NCBI GenBank assembly: GCA_009746045.1
Contig: RPFO01000104.1
Span: 7,522,455-7,586,454 of the forward strand
Length of the DNA stretch: 64,000 bases
Direction: 5' to 3'
Origin: Mesostigma viride
Taxonomy: Eukaryota; Streptophyta; Mesostigmatophyceae; Mesostigmatales; Mesostigmataceae
Shown: piece by piece, positions 10,901 to 23,200 of the stretch
Layout: every line of letters starts with the position of its first letter
How positions within the stretch are numbered: position 1 is the stretch's first letter
Program-made: the position numbers and the translations under genes
The notes under the pieces: generated by a model
Seen by the model: the letters and a program-made list of their open reading frames with translations, nothing else
Told to the model about the DNA's origin: nothing
Database searches by the model: none

Positions 10901-13424
10901 ACCCATGCCCCAAACAGCGCCGCCATGGGAGCCCCCAACAAACCACACGCGCCCCATGCCTTGCAGGCCTCCCTCATGAACTGTGCCCAGTCAAAGACGC
11001 CTCACACTGGGGGACACAGACGGGTCGGTTGGGTACAGAGAGGGGTAGATGGGGGTACAGGGAGGGGCAGGTGGGGGTACAGAGAGGGGATTGCCTTTTC
11101 TAATTTTTCCCAAGAAAAGCGGTACAAGCCATACTCACCGGTCCACCCCGCGGCACACGATGTTGAACCGGTCGTCTGGAAGCCGGTCATGCTGATGTCA
11201 TCAAGGCATCCAGTTGGATCCCGCCGCCGCGTACATCCACGTGGCCACAAGGCAAACGCAAGCAAATGAAGAGGAGACAACAAGGCAGGCGGATGGTGAG
11301 GAACGGCACCCGGTGTTGGTCCACCCCTATCTGTTGTGCACAGGATGGTGGGGTGCCATGGACCGGGCGGAAGATGATGTCGCAGGTTCGGTCGTGAATG
11401 ACAGCGTGAATGAGGGGCATTTCGCCGCCGCATGCATGGGAATGAGGGAAGCCGATGGAAACAATTAATAAGAAACAAGAAGCAAGAAGCGAGAAGCAAG
11501 AGGCGAGAAGCGAGAAGCGAGAAGCGAGAAGCGAGAAGCGAGAAGCGAGAAGCGAGAAGCGAGAAGCGAGAAGCGAGAAGCGAGAAGCGAGAAGCGAGAA
11601 GCAAGAAGCAAGAACCACCGCTACCTTGCCAACCACATGGATTTTGTTTAGTACTCTATAGAAAACAGCACGCGCGATTTTAGCAGCGATGATAAATGCA
11701 ATTTACCCAACGTCCTGTAGCCTGAGGGTCAGGAGTGCCACATCCAACAAGCGCATGGACTACTCCAACCTACCCGACCAAGCCAAGCAACAAACATCAC
11801 CGACAAGAGCACAGAATTGAGGCAAATATTGCCTCCCCCTCTATGCCACGTGGCATAGGTTGCATCCCCTTGACGACAGGAGGCAACCCCTCCAGCACAT
11901 GCGTGCTTGCCACCCACCTCAACCCCATCTGCACAATACCCACCAACCTCAGCCACCTCCCCACAATACCCACACACCTCTGCCACCTCCACACAGCACC
12001 CACCCACCTCAAACACCTCCCCGCAGCAGCCTATGGACGTCTCCAGCTCCCCTCGGGGCCCCGCGTAGATGACGCCAAACTGGGCCGGGCAAAGGGAAGG
12101 GAACGGGGTGGGCAGCAAAAAGTGCTGAGTTTTCAGTGTCATGGCCTCCACATGGACATGCAAAGACAGGGCGAGCATGCGGGCAAGGGGAGGGCAAGAA
12201 TGGGCGTAAATGTGGGTGAGCGTGCACACACATGCACTGACACACACGCACAGAAACACGCAAGGACACTGTTACAAGCCACTGCTCCCCCCACCCCCAT
12301 CGATGGGTGGTCTCATGGATCCCCATGGTCAGTCCGCACGCGCATGCACCCATACAGGTGAGGCCCCTGGCGCAGACACCCATAGAGAACACCAACCTCC
12401 CGTTCCTCCCCGTTGCACGTTCAAGGCCCACCTTCCAGACCGAGTCCACACTAGTGTGGGCATGTGGACGAACACCAAACTATACCTGGAGCAGCGCGCA
12501 CCGTCTGGACCTCCCACCCAGAGGGGCACCCACCTTCTGGTCCGAGTCCACGATCGTGTTGAACATGATGCGGAAGCGGTACTCGAATATCTGCAGCGGC
12601 AGCACCGCGCCAGGGAAGAGCACCGAGTTGATGGGCAGCAGCGGCAGCTCTGGGGGCAAAACCAGCGGTCCACACGGGGGAAGATACAACCACCATCACC
12701 AGGTGCCGTTAGGTCATCGTGTTGACATGGCGGAACACTTTGCCGCGTGGCGGCCATCATGACAACACGAGTACGGGCTTTGCCCTCGCCAGCGCTGCGC
12801 GACAGTCACGACGCCACCTTTGCTGCTTACCAATACCTTACCAAACGACAGGAGGGAATGGTTCAACAATATTTGCAACACCTCAAGCACACACATCGGG
12901 GCGATACCAGTGGTATCCTGTTCCCTTCAACTGCTCCCGCTTGATCAATGGAAACGTCCTACCCTTGGTATTTACAGCGCACACAAAGTTGGCACGCCCC
13001 ACCACACAACAGAAAGAACACGAACGTACGTCTTCCCTAGCATACCTGTAAGCTTTTCCGGGGCGGGAGGGTGCCCCGGGCCTTCGGTGCTCTCTCGGGC
13101 GTTAAGGACTTCCTCGCGTTCGTTATGGCTGCCATCATCGAGAGCGCGGTGGTTCGCCCCGCCGCTGACGGCAAACCTAGGAGGGCACCGAAATGTTCGT
13201 TGCCTCCGACATGGCTGCGAGAAGGACACAGCGGAGAGACTGTGGGCGCCTCCCTTATGCCGAGAATCAGCCGAGAAAGCCGCCTTCTCCCACGTAACCC
13301 GCCCCCCTGCTCCCCCCCGGGTTCTCCTATTCACGTCAAGCTGCTCTGGGCTCCCGCTGACCGCAACTGTCCCAACCTCCAGCCTTTGTTGAAAAACGCA
13401 TTGGTTCGACAAAGGACACTGCAT
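7911..13424 (-). CDS. LON substrate-binding (N-terminal) domain protein, plant type; 8 exons, 344 aa
   Basis: Minus-strand exons, 5' to 3': 13424-13046, 12649-12534, 12079-12008, 11191-11139, 10392-10307, 9633-9539, 8870-8781, 8054-7911. All introns are GT-AG and phases agree. Residues ~127-290 are a LON N-terminal domain: LPLLPINSVLFPGAVLPLQI, FEYRFRIM, FGVIYAGPRG, HDRLPDDRFNIVCRG, RFRVVSVVRHKPYIVARV. The end, ERETLRNTLNYLTAASAVKD, is a hallmark of the plant/algal LON-domain family lacking ATPase and protease domains. The function of that family is not settled; many members are plastid-targeted. Exon 1 (126 aa, Arg/Ser/Gly-rich) could hold a transit peptide. It was chosen because its phase joins exon 2 correctly, and it is the least certain part. 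Introns carry short tandem arrays. Confidence 0.92.
9829..9949. repeat. Heptamer array (CCGCCCT)n in LON-gene intron 5
   Basis: About 17 units of CCGCCCT with CTT variants, C-rich on the plus strand. It lies wholly in the intron between the 9633 and 10307 exon ends. Confidence 0.9.
11033..11092. repeat. Short array with GGGGTACAGAGAGG-type units, LON-gene intron 4
   Basis: Three imperfect ~23-bp units, ending about 45 bp from the exon 4 donor (read on the minus strand). Confidence 0.6.
11470..11612. repeat. Heptamer array (AGAAGCG)n in LON-gene intron 3
   Basis: About 20 units of AGAAGCG, with AGAAGCA variants at both edges. The heptamer leaves all three frames open; no product is implied. 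Confidence 0.92.
11912..12031 (-). repeat. Four-unit 30-bp array beginning with the exon 3 end and its donor (LON gene)
   Basis: Read on the minus strand, the last 24 bp of the exon ending at 12008 plus its GTGGGT donor form unit 1. Three diverged units follow in the intron, seen as a 10-residue translated period (CCGEVFEVGG, CCVEVAEVCG, YCGEVAEVGG, YCADGVEVGG). Each unit retains a possible donor-like GGTG. Confidence 0.75.
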
Positions 13425-14272
13425 GTCATCAGGTACGATTAAATTAAATAATTAAAATTGATAACATTGAGAGATCGCGCCAACAGACATGACCAAGGTG
13501 GCAGTGGTCGACTTCCTGCGACGCCGTTTGGCCGATGCCATCGTCGTGGAAATGCCAGTCGTCTCTCGTGCGTCACGAGAGACACGCGACTGCACGCGCG
13601 AGGCATTTTTTCTTGCCTGCCTGGCCAAGCGGTGCTGTCGCGGCCTCTGAAGCTTTCATTGGCTTATACTCACTACCTGAGGGTCCATCCGGGCACGACA
13701 AGTGGGCACATACAGGAATTCCCGCCAAATACTTGCATGGTCGGACAACAATTATTGCGCTCCGTCGACATCCGAGGGCCAGGGCTTACGCGGGGACGTG
13801 ACTGCAGGTGACTGCTTACAGTAGCTAACAAGGAAGAAAACGTCCATAATGTTTTGCGATGCGGACTGGGTTTAGAGGATGGCGTAATCAAGTAATTTGC
13901 ATTTTGCACCAACGTTGAGAAATACAACTAAACAAGCTGCTGGTCGACAATGACAGGAAGCTACAGCGCGTATGTAGGTACTGTAGTGATGGTACTTGTT
14001 TTCACGAGATGGCAATAAATAGTGGTCGTGCGTGCTTCGTATATCAGCCCAGGTGAGCTTTCAATAAAGGATGTTTGCACAGGGTCGGGCGAGAGCTGTA
14101 AACGACCGACCCAAGTACTATAACCAAGGAAGTAGTTGCGGGTGAACGGATTCCGTTCTTAAAATACGCGATATTAAGCAGGTTTTATGACGAGCATGAC
14201 GGGATGCTGCTAGTGAAGGGCTGCATCTGTCTGTAGCCGTCCTATCTGCAAGCGCTGGGAACCTACAAAACC
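13425..14272. promoter_or_regulatory. Divergent intergenic region between the LON gene and FNTB
   Basis: 848 bp separate two outward-facing start codons, so it probably holds both promoters. A perfect hairpin lies at 13562-13582 (TCTCTCGTG, 3-nt loop, CACGAGAGA). No clear TATA box was assigned; the start sites are unknown. Confidence 0.5.
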
Positions 14273-17200
14273 ATGGCAACCGAAATTATGACGGCTACTG
14301 CCGTCCAGCAAGCTGAAGTTGAGCAGGACTGTCGTGCTTTGTATTGCAACGTTCAACGACCCGTGCCTGCGGATTATGATGATTTTCTGTCGAGGTAAGT
14401 ATAAAAGTTCGTGGTGGTATCGCTGATTACTGGGAACCTACGTCATTTTGTCTGCATCCTAGTGGAAGGTGAAGCTTAGACGTTAATTCACGCGCGTCTC
14501 ACGTGGCACTCTCTTCTTACACAATCGTCACGCAGCCTCGTGCTTCAGCGCGAGAAGCACGTGCGGTACCTTCTCCGAGGGTTGAAGCACCTGGCGGGGT
14601 CTTATGGCACCCTGGACGCGAGGTAATGGTCCTTGGACTTGCATAAACATGAACATCAGCGTCAAGTGGCTTGCCAGGGATGGCTGGCCAGAGCATGCCA
14701 TGACGAGTAACGGAATTTTAACAAGCCTGTATTATAAAGTGAACATAGGTTTGCACCATGCGGCTATGACTGCATGCCGTCCCTTGTCCCTGGCGCGGCA
14801 ATCATACATCCACAGGGGGTAGGCTGCGCGACCCCTGTCACGGTGCCCGCGCACGGCGTCATGGACGGATATATTTGTCATGTTTTCAAGCATGTGTCCA
14901 CGGATATTTCGCGAGAGCGATGCACAAAAGAGACTGCAACTCCTGGTGCTAGTTAGTAGTGCAGCACCGCGGCGTCGATTGCCCATGCCACCAGGGCGCC
15001 TGCGCGTGGCTAGCGGGGGGCAGGTCGGGCTCCGTGTCCCATGTGTGCGTGTTGGGTGCCACGAGCGGGGCGTTACGAGGTGGTGCACCGTACTCTCGAT
15101 CGTTTGCTCTATAGTGTCCCAAGCGGTTGCTATATATGTCCTCACCATGGTCTCCCTGCTAGTGCAATATCAACTATCAAGTATAATATCTGTATAGTGT
15201 CCACACCATGGTCTCCCTGCTAATGCAATATCAAAACTCGGAATGACTCCACTGTGTGAGGCATGTTGTTGGTTATACGGGGTTCGATAAGACAGCCCAT
15301 ATGCGATGTGGCGACGCTGCGCTCTTTTGCGGGGGAATGGGGTGGGTCAAGTCCACTCAACATGGGGACAGGGGTGGAGGGGAAAGGGGTGGAGGGCGGA
15401 CATTCTTCCAGGGGGAATCCCGGCGGGGAACCCGCCGCAAATTCCACAATGGCAACATGTTTCAAATAACGGAACTGGTGGAATTTACGGCGGGTTCCCC
15501 CCGGGGACATGTCCCCCCTCCACCCCTTTTCCCCTCAACCCTTTATTATCACGTTGAACATTTAAATTTGTTTGCTATCAATAACTTGGGCAAAACCCTT
15601 ACCCTTTGTAGAATGGGTTGCCTTGCAATGCTGTCATGGTTGCTTTGGTGTTGCCTCTCTGGCCTTGCCCTGAACACACCCCGCTGTGCATCGTCCTCCC
15701 CGTTGTGCGCACACCCCGCGGTGTGCACTCCTTATCCTCTTCTCCGTGCCCTGCGTAGCTCACCCCCCTAGCGGAGTGCTCATAAACCTACTCCTTTTAG
15801 GCACCTGCATAGGCACCTGCATAGGAGCAACCCAAGGCCTTGTTCTCACACCAAGCGTGGATGCCACATCATGCCACTCCTCCTCGGATGCCATCATCCC
15901 TATGGCGTGGCGGATGCCACCTGATCCTCGACCATCCTACCCTGCCAGCCGTCCCTGGCTCTGCTACTGGATCCTGCACTCCCTGGCCATCCTCGGGCGG
16001 CCGCTGACGGCCGCTGACGAGGTGTCCCACTGCGCCGACTTTCTGCGCCGCTGCCAGGTGAGGCGGCGCGCTGTTGACATTCATTTGATGTGAATTCGCA
16101 TGACTGCCGTTGAAATGGAGCCAGGGAGATACCCCAGCGCACAGGCAACAAGGTACAGGGGGGCGGTGGGGAGACCCTGTCGCAAAAGCCTTATTTCCTG
16201 AGAGGGCAGGCCAGGGGGTCGAGTCGTGGCGCGTTGCTGGCCGTATGCTGGGTGGTAGCGGCTGTAAGGAATATGCTTGAAATATATATATATGTGTGTG
16301 TGTGGAGGATGATGGGGCATGCTTGAGATGTAATTAATAATTGCACATTGATTGATATTAGTCGGAATTCATTTAGCCAGGACCACATGCCACCGTTCCT
16401 GTCCACCAACCACATAATGCGGATCCCGTGGTGGCTACATCGTGGCAAGGATAGACCAACGTAGATTGCGTCTTCCTCTTATGCACAAAGGTGCACGTTG
16501 TGAGTGCTCGATAGGCTGGCACCGAGATCGCGTAGCTTATCTGAAATGTGCTGACAATGCGTTACGCTAGCGAGATTCCGTTAACACTCTCACTCTCTAG
16601 TTGAGTGGTACGACTGAATAGTACGCTAGCTATAGGTCGTAGGACCCTGAACGTACAAGTCATGACAAATGTGCCGGTTCTCGTAGCTTCGGCACTAATG
16701 TCTTAGTCATTCTGTGACCAAATCATGAGTCGTAGAATGACACGTGCTCACTGCCCCAAACACTGTATAATACTCTTTCGATATTAACTATGGCCAGAAA
16801 TACGGCTGCCGGGTGCGATTAATAGGGACGCAACCCTAATACCTCCGTTTACAAAGGATGGCCTACATGAAATATATCAACGGCAGGCAGTTGGGCACAC
16901 AGGTTGAAATTCACCTCTGACAGAATACAATGCACTCCGCACTAGCTTCAAGCTCGCTGCGTTGTGTGCAGCAAATGCTGCCCTCTCTTGGATTTTCCCA
17001 GTACTTTGGTGTGTGTGGGATGGCTGTGTTGGGCGCTGCGCTGTTGCTGCGTTGCGCCTGTCACGGCGTTCTACTGCACCGTTCACGTTTGGATCCTCGT
17101 AAACCCCTCCTCCACGGTCAAATCCTCTTCAAATGTCAACAGCTGGTGGAACCCTCCCCCACTCTCGCCAGCTAGTGCGACCCTCTTGAACTGCCACCGG

Positions 17201-20200
17201 CCGCCTTGATGACGTGCCGCTTTTTGTGTTCGGCCCCCGTGGCCCCACATTCGTGTTTTGCTAGCCTGTCAGCTGCCACATGCACGGTTTGACCAGTTTA
17301 GCGGAGCTCAAACTTTCCCCGTTGCAGGCGTTGCCGTGTTTGTATTTACCGGCCTCTATGGGTTGGGAGCATATCCCACTCGCAGCATGCTGGCGTGCGA
17401 GGCGACGCAAGTCCCTGCAAGTCCCTGCCATGCTTGTTGTCAATGCTTGCCCCAAGCGGCCAGCAGCATGTGCTTGACCTGCAGCGTTTCTGTCTCCCAT
17501 TTAATATTGCCTGTGGTGATCTTGTCAGCGCCGCTGGACCTCGTGTGTTTACCCTTTGCTCTGGTTTACTCATCATATTTGCTGTGTTCTTTTTTAATTA
17601 AGCTCAATGAGCTCTGCCTGCCGACGACATTTGCCCTGTTCATGGGCGGTGGCGAGTCCTGGCAATGTCGATGTTGTGCCGTACATGCTGAGGGGCAAGT
17701 CACCGAACCACTTGGCCCTGCCAAGTCCCGCTTGTGGCGCGCAAATGCAGAGCATGCGTGGCAAGCGTTATTGCCACCAGCGGCAGCAGCTGCTGCTGCT
17801 TGCGTGGCAAGCTTTCCTTGCATCATCACTGATGCTCACCGAATTTACTTGAAGGCACTTCTCCTGTTTGGAAACGTATGTAGCATCTACCATCCCTTCC
17901 CCCCTCGTGTCCTCCTCTGCTCACGTCGCATGTGCGGCCAACCACGTTGCATGTGCGTCCGAACACGTTGCATGGGCAGGACCCTGGCGGAGGATTCGGC
18001 GGTGGCCCGGGGCAGGTGAGCTGGTCCTCCCTTGGATGCCAATGCTTCGCTTGTGCTTGGTGAGCTGGTCCTCCCTTGGATGGCAAACAATAGTTTGTTG
18101 GTTGCTTGCTCCCCACCCATCGCCATGGTGTCGCACACCTATCTCTCTTCCTTTACACTGATCATGGTCTTTTCCTCCCTCTTGTCCACCGGTCACGGTG
18201 AGCATGGTTGATGGTAGCGGTCGCACGGTTGGCTGGGAATGCCCTCGTTGCACAGCATATTATTTGGACAACATGTGTGCTGTATTTTCGCTGTAGCATG
18301 GAGGCACCATGCTCTGTGGTGGTGTGAGGACCACCACGCATGGATGCAAGATGTTGTCAAGGGAGAGGGTGGAGAAGGGTCGTCGGTTGCCACGCATGGG
18401 AGCTTTGCTCCTTTGTAGCACCTTACGCCGGTGCGGGTGACAGCAGACGTGTCCTTGTCCTCATAACCCCAGATACCCCCTGCAGCCCGTCCCACCACCC
18501 TCCCGCCCCCCTCTTGCCCCCAAGTTTGACCAGATGAGACGAGTAATGAGCTGACATACGTTACACGTGCGGCCTCTGCGCTGCTGCTCGGCGTGCATTA
18601 CTTGCCTGGCGTCATGCACATTGCCTTCCTTGCTCCCCTACGTGGCATGCCTCGCCTGGCCTCTCCCTGGGGCTTCCCTCGTGCGGGCATCCCCTGGTCT
18701 CATGCGGGGTCTCGCAGCTACCCCACCTGGCGCCCACGTACGCCGCCACCAGTGCGCTTGTCACGCTCGGCTCGGATGAGGCACTGCACGTCATCGACCG
18801 GTGCGTGGGGTAGGGTGTTTCCGCGACCGTGGTCGCATAGTGACCACAACATCAAAGAGACAACCATCGCAGGCCAGGAATCTAGAAGAAGAATCCGGAC
18901 CATGGTAGCTTGAGCCTACTGTTATCTTTTCCGCGTTTGTCGAGTTGTTCAGGATGATGGAAATGAATACAGGTGCATATGTGTAGCCGCGGATATTAGA
19001 AATTATGGCTGGCTAATGTTCGTCGAGACCGAGACGGTCGAGCTAAAAACAACCTCGCGTGATCAGGGCAGTTGTATGCATAATGCTTGTATAATGATGC
19101 TATAGGGATCATATAATGATGTTGTAATGCCGATGACATCAGCATTCACAGTATGCATTCCCATACTTAGTAAGGGTCGTCCCACGTCTTTCTTCTCTTT
19201 TCATTTCTAAATGTTTGCTTTTTCTGATTCGGCTGCCCGCAGCAAGGCCGCCTACGGCTTCCTGCTGCGCTTGAGGGATCCGTCATCGGGCGGGTTCCGG
19301 TAGGTGGCAGGTGGACCCCCCGCTGGTCAAGAGAATGCACTCATGGGCTGACAGCACCTTCGCATCTGTCAAGTGACTTCAGAGTTTGACACACGATTTG
19401 AGTGTACTAGTTTGGGTATAGGCCGAGCTGCTATAGCCGTATCCATCTTCTTGTAAGGATGGATGCGGCCAACGTAGAGGTAGTGGAGTTTGCTAGTAGA
19501 AGAACAGGAAACATCTCCTTGGGCTGCCATGCCGTGCGTAACGGCGTGTTGGTAGACATGGTTGTGCCAGCGCTTGTGCTGAGGGATCCACGGTCACTGT
19601 ACGGACACCGCGGATACAATGCTGGCGTGCGCAGGGTGCACGATGGTGATGGGAAGGTGTGCGCGCTCTTGGCCATGGGTGTGATGGCTTGATAGGGCAC
19701 TTGGTGGCAGCCTGTGTGTACATGATGGACTTGTTGTTAGTTAGTGCAGCATGCTGCCTGTACTGACATCACATCATCGTTGGATGGTGCAGGATGTTGG
19801 AGGAAGGGAAATTGGACATGCCTTTGCCAATAGATTTACTAGGGCACGTAATGGCTGTCTGCACTGACTAGCATCATGGATTGGCCCTTGTCGCATAATG
19901 ATTGTTGCACGGTGCAGGATGCATGAGGACGGCGAGGTGGATGTGCGCGGTTGCTACACCGCGCTCGCGGTACGTGGGGCCCTCACATGCACGTTTGCGG
20001 ATAGACATGCACACCCACGCACGCGCGCACGCTTGCACACGCACACATGCTTGCATGTGGACCAAAGACGCAGGGCATGTGTGTCGATAAAACACACCTT
20101 GTACAACAAAGAAAGGCGACAAGCGGCAAGCCGTGCTGATGCTGTAAACTGCGGCCTTCCCTCTAGCATGCGGCATCATTCCATCATGGAATGCAAGGAG

Positions 20201-23200
20201 TCGCATGTTGGTGATGGTGGCGTGTTTGCACAATTGTGCTGACTGACCTGCTTCGCTCTGGAACTAGCCAAGTTGGACCAACTGCTATCCTAGCATTCTT
20301 TCTTGTCTGCCTCCCTGCTTCCATAGCCCTGGTGACCTCCCGCGCCGTCCCCCTCCTTTCCTGCACACATCCCGCGCCGTCCCCCTCCTTTCCTGCGCAC
20401 ATCCCGCGCCGTCCCCCTCCTTTCCTGCGCACATCCCGCGCCGTCCCCCTCCTTTCCTGCGCACATCCCGCGCCGTCCCCCTCCTTTCCTGCGCACATCC
20501 CGCGCCGTCCCCCTCCTTTCCTGCGCACATCCCGCGCCGTCCCCCTCCTTTCCTGCGCACATCCCGCGCCGTCCCCCTCCTTTCCTGCGCACATCCCGCG
20601 CCGTCCCCCTCCTTTCCTGCGCACATCCCGCGCCGTCCCCCTCCTTTCCTGCGCACATCCCGCGCCGTCCCCCTCCTTTCCTGCACACATCCCGCGCCGT
20701 CCCCCTCCTTTCCTGCGCACATCCCGCGCCGTCCCCCTCCTTTCCTGCACACATCCCGCGCCGTCCCCCTCCTTTCCTGCGCACATCCCGCGCCGTCCCC
20801 CTCCTTTCCTGCGCACATCCCGCGCCGTCCCCCTCCTTTCCTGCACACATCCCGCGCCGTCCCCCTCCTTTCCTGCACACATCCCGCGCCGTCCCCCTCC
20901 TTTCCTGCGCACATCCCGCGCCGTCCCCCTCCTTTCCTGCGCACATCCCGCGCCGTCCCCCTCCTTTCCTGCGCACATCCCGCGCCGTCCCCCTCCTTTC
21001 CTGCGCACATCCCGCGCCGTCCCCCTCCTTTCCTGCGCACATCCCGCGCCGTCCCCCTCCTTTCCTGCGCACATCCCGCGCCGTCCCCCTCCTTTCCTGC
21101 GCACATCCCGCGCCGTCCCCCTCCTTTCCTGCGCACATCCCGCGCCGTCCCCCTCCTTTCCTGCGCACATCCCGCGCCGTCCCCCTCCTTTCCTGCGCAC
21201 ATCCCGCGCCGTCCCCCTCCTTTCCTGCGCACATCCCGCGCCGTCCCCCTCCTTTCCTGCACACATCCCGCGCCGTCCCCCTCCTTTCCTGCACACATCC
21301 CGCGCCGTCCCCCTCCTTTCCTGCGCGCCGTCCCCCTCCTTTCCTGCGCACATCCCGCGCCGTCCCCCTCCTTTCCTGCGCGCCGTCCCCCTCCTTTCCT
21401 GCACACATCCCGCGCCGTCCCCCTCCTTTCCTGCACACATCCCGCGCCGTCCCCCTCCTTTCCTGCGCGCCGTCCCCCTCCTTTCCTGCGCACATCCCGC
21501 GCCGTCCCCCTCCTTTCCTGCGCACATCCCGCGCCGTCCCCCTCCTTTCCTGCGCACATCCCGCGCCGTCCCCCTCCTTTCCTGCACACATCCCGCGCCG
21601 TCCCCCTCCTTTCCTGCGCACATCCCGCGCCGTCCCCCTCCTTTCCTGCGCACATCCCGCGCCGTCCCCCTCCTTTCCTGCACATCCCGCGCCGTCCCCC
21701 TCCTTTCCTGCACACATCCCGCGCCGTCCCCCTCCTTTCCTGCACACATCCCGCGCCGTCCCCCTCCTTTCCTGCGCACATCCCGCGCCGTCCCCCTCCT
21801 TTCCTGCGCACATCCCGCGCCGTCCCCCTCCTTTCCTGCACACATCCCGCGCCGTCCCCCTCCTTTCCTGCGCACATCCCGCGCCGTCCCCCTCCTTTCC
21901 TGCACACATCCCGCGCCGTCCCCCTCCTTTCCTGCACACATCCCGCGCCGTCCCCCTCCTTTCCTGCGCACATCCCGCGCCGTCCCCCTCCTTTCCTGCG
22001 CACATCCCGCGCCGTCCCCCTCCTTTCCTGCACACATCCCGCGCCGTCCCCCTCCTTTCCTGCGCACATCCCGCGCCGTCCCCCTCCTTTCCTGCGCACA
22101 TCCCGCGCCGTCCCCCTCCTTTCCTGCGCACATCCCGCGCCGTCCCCCTCCTTTCCTGCGCACATCCCGCGCCGTCCCCCTCCTTTCCTGCACACATCCC
22201 GCGCCGTCCCCCTCCTTTCCTGCGCACATCCCGCGCCGTCCCCCTCCTTTCCTGCGCACATCCCGCGCCGTCCCCCTCCTTTCCTGCGCACATCCCGCGC
22301 CGTCCCCCTCCTTTCCTGCGCACATCCCGCGCCGTCCCCCTCCTTTCCTGCGCACATCCCGCGCCGTCCCCCTCCTTTCCTGCGCACATCCCGCGCCGTC
22401 CCCCTCCTTTCCTGCGCACATCCCGCGCCGTCCCCCTCCTTTCCTGCGCACATCCCGCGCCGTCCCCCTCCTTTCCTGCGCACATCCCGCGCCGTCCCCC
22501 TCCTTTCCTGCGCACATCCCGCGCCGTCCCCCTCCTTTCCTGCGCACATCCCGCGCCGTCCCCCTCCTTTCCTGCACACATCCCGCGCCGTCCCCCTCCT
22601 TTCCTGCACACATCCCGCGCCGTCCCCCTCCTTTCCTGCGCACATCCCGCGCCGTCCCCCTCCTTTCCTGCGCACATCCCGCGCCGTCCCCCTCCTTTCC
22701 TGCGCACATCCCGCGCCGTCCCCCTCCTTTCCTGCGCACATCCCGCGCCGTCCCCCTCCTTTCCTGCGCACATCCCGCGCCGTCCCCCTCCTTTCCTGCG
22801 CACATCCCGCGCCGTCCCCCTCCTTTCCTGCGCACATCCCGCGCCGTCCCCCTCCTTTCCTGCGCACATCCCGCGCCGTCCCCCTCCTTTCCTGCGCACA
22901 TCCCGCGCCGTCCCCCTCCTTTCCTGCGCACATCCCGCGCCGTCCCCCTCCTTTCCTGCGCACATCCCGCGCCGTCCCCCTCCTTTCCTGCACACATCCC
23001 GCGCCGTCCCCCTCCTTTCCTGCGCACATCCCGCGCCGTCCCCCTCCTTTCCTGCGCACATCCCGCGCCGTCCCCCTCCTTTCCTGCGCACATCCCGCGC
23101 CGTCCCCCTCCTTTCCTGCGCACATCCCGCGCCGTCCCCCTCCTTTCCTGCGCACATCCCGCGCCGTCCCCCTCCTTTCCTGCGCACATCCCGCGCCGTC

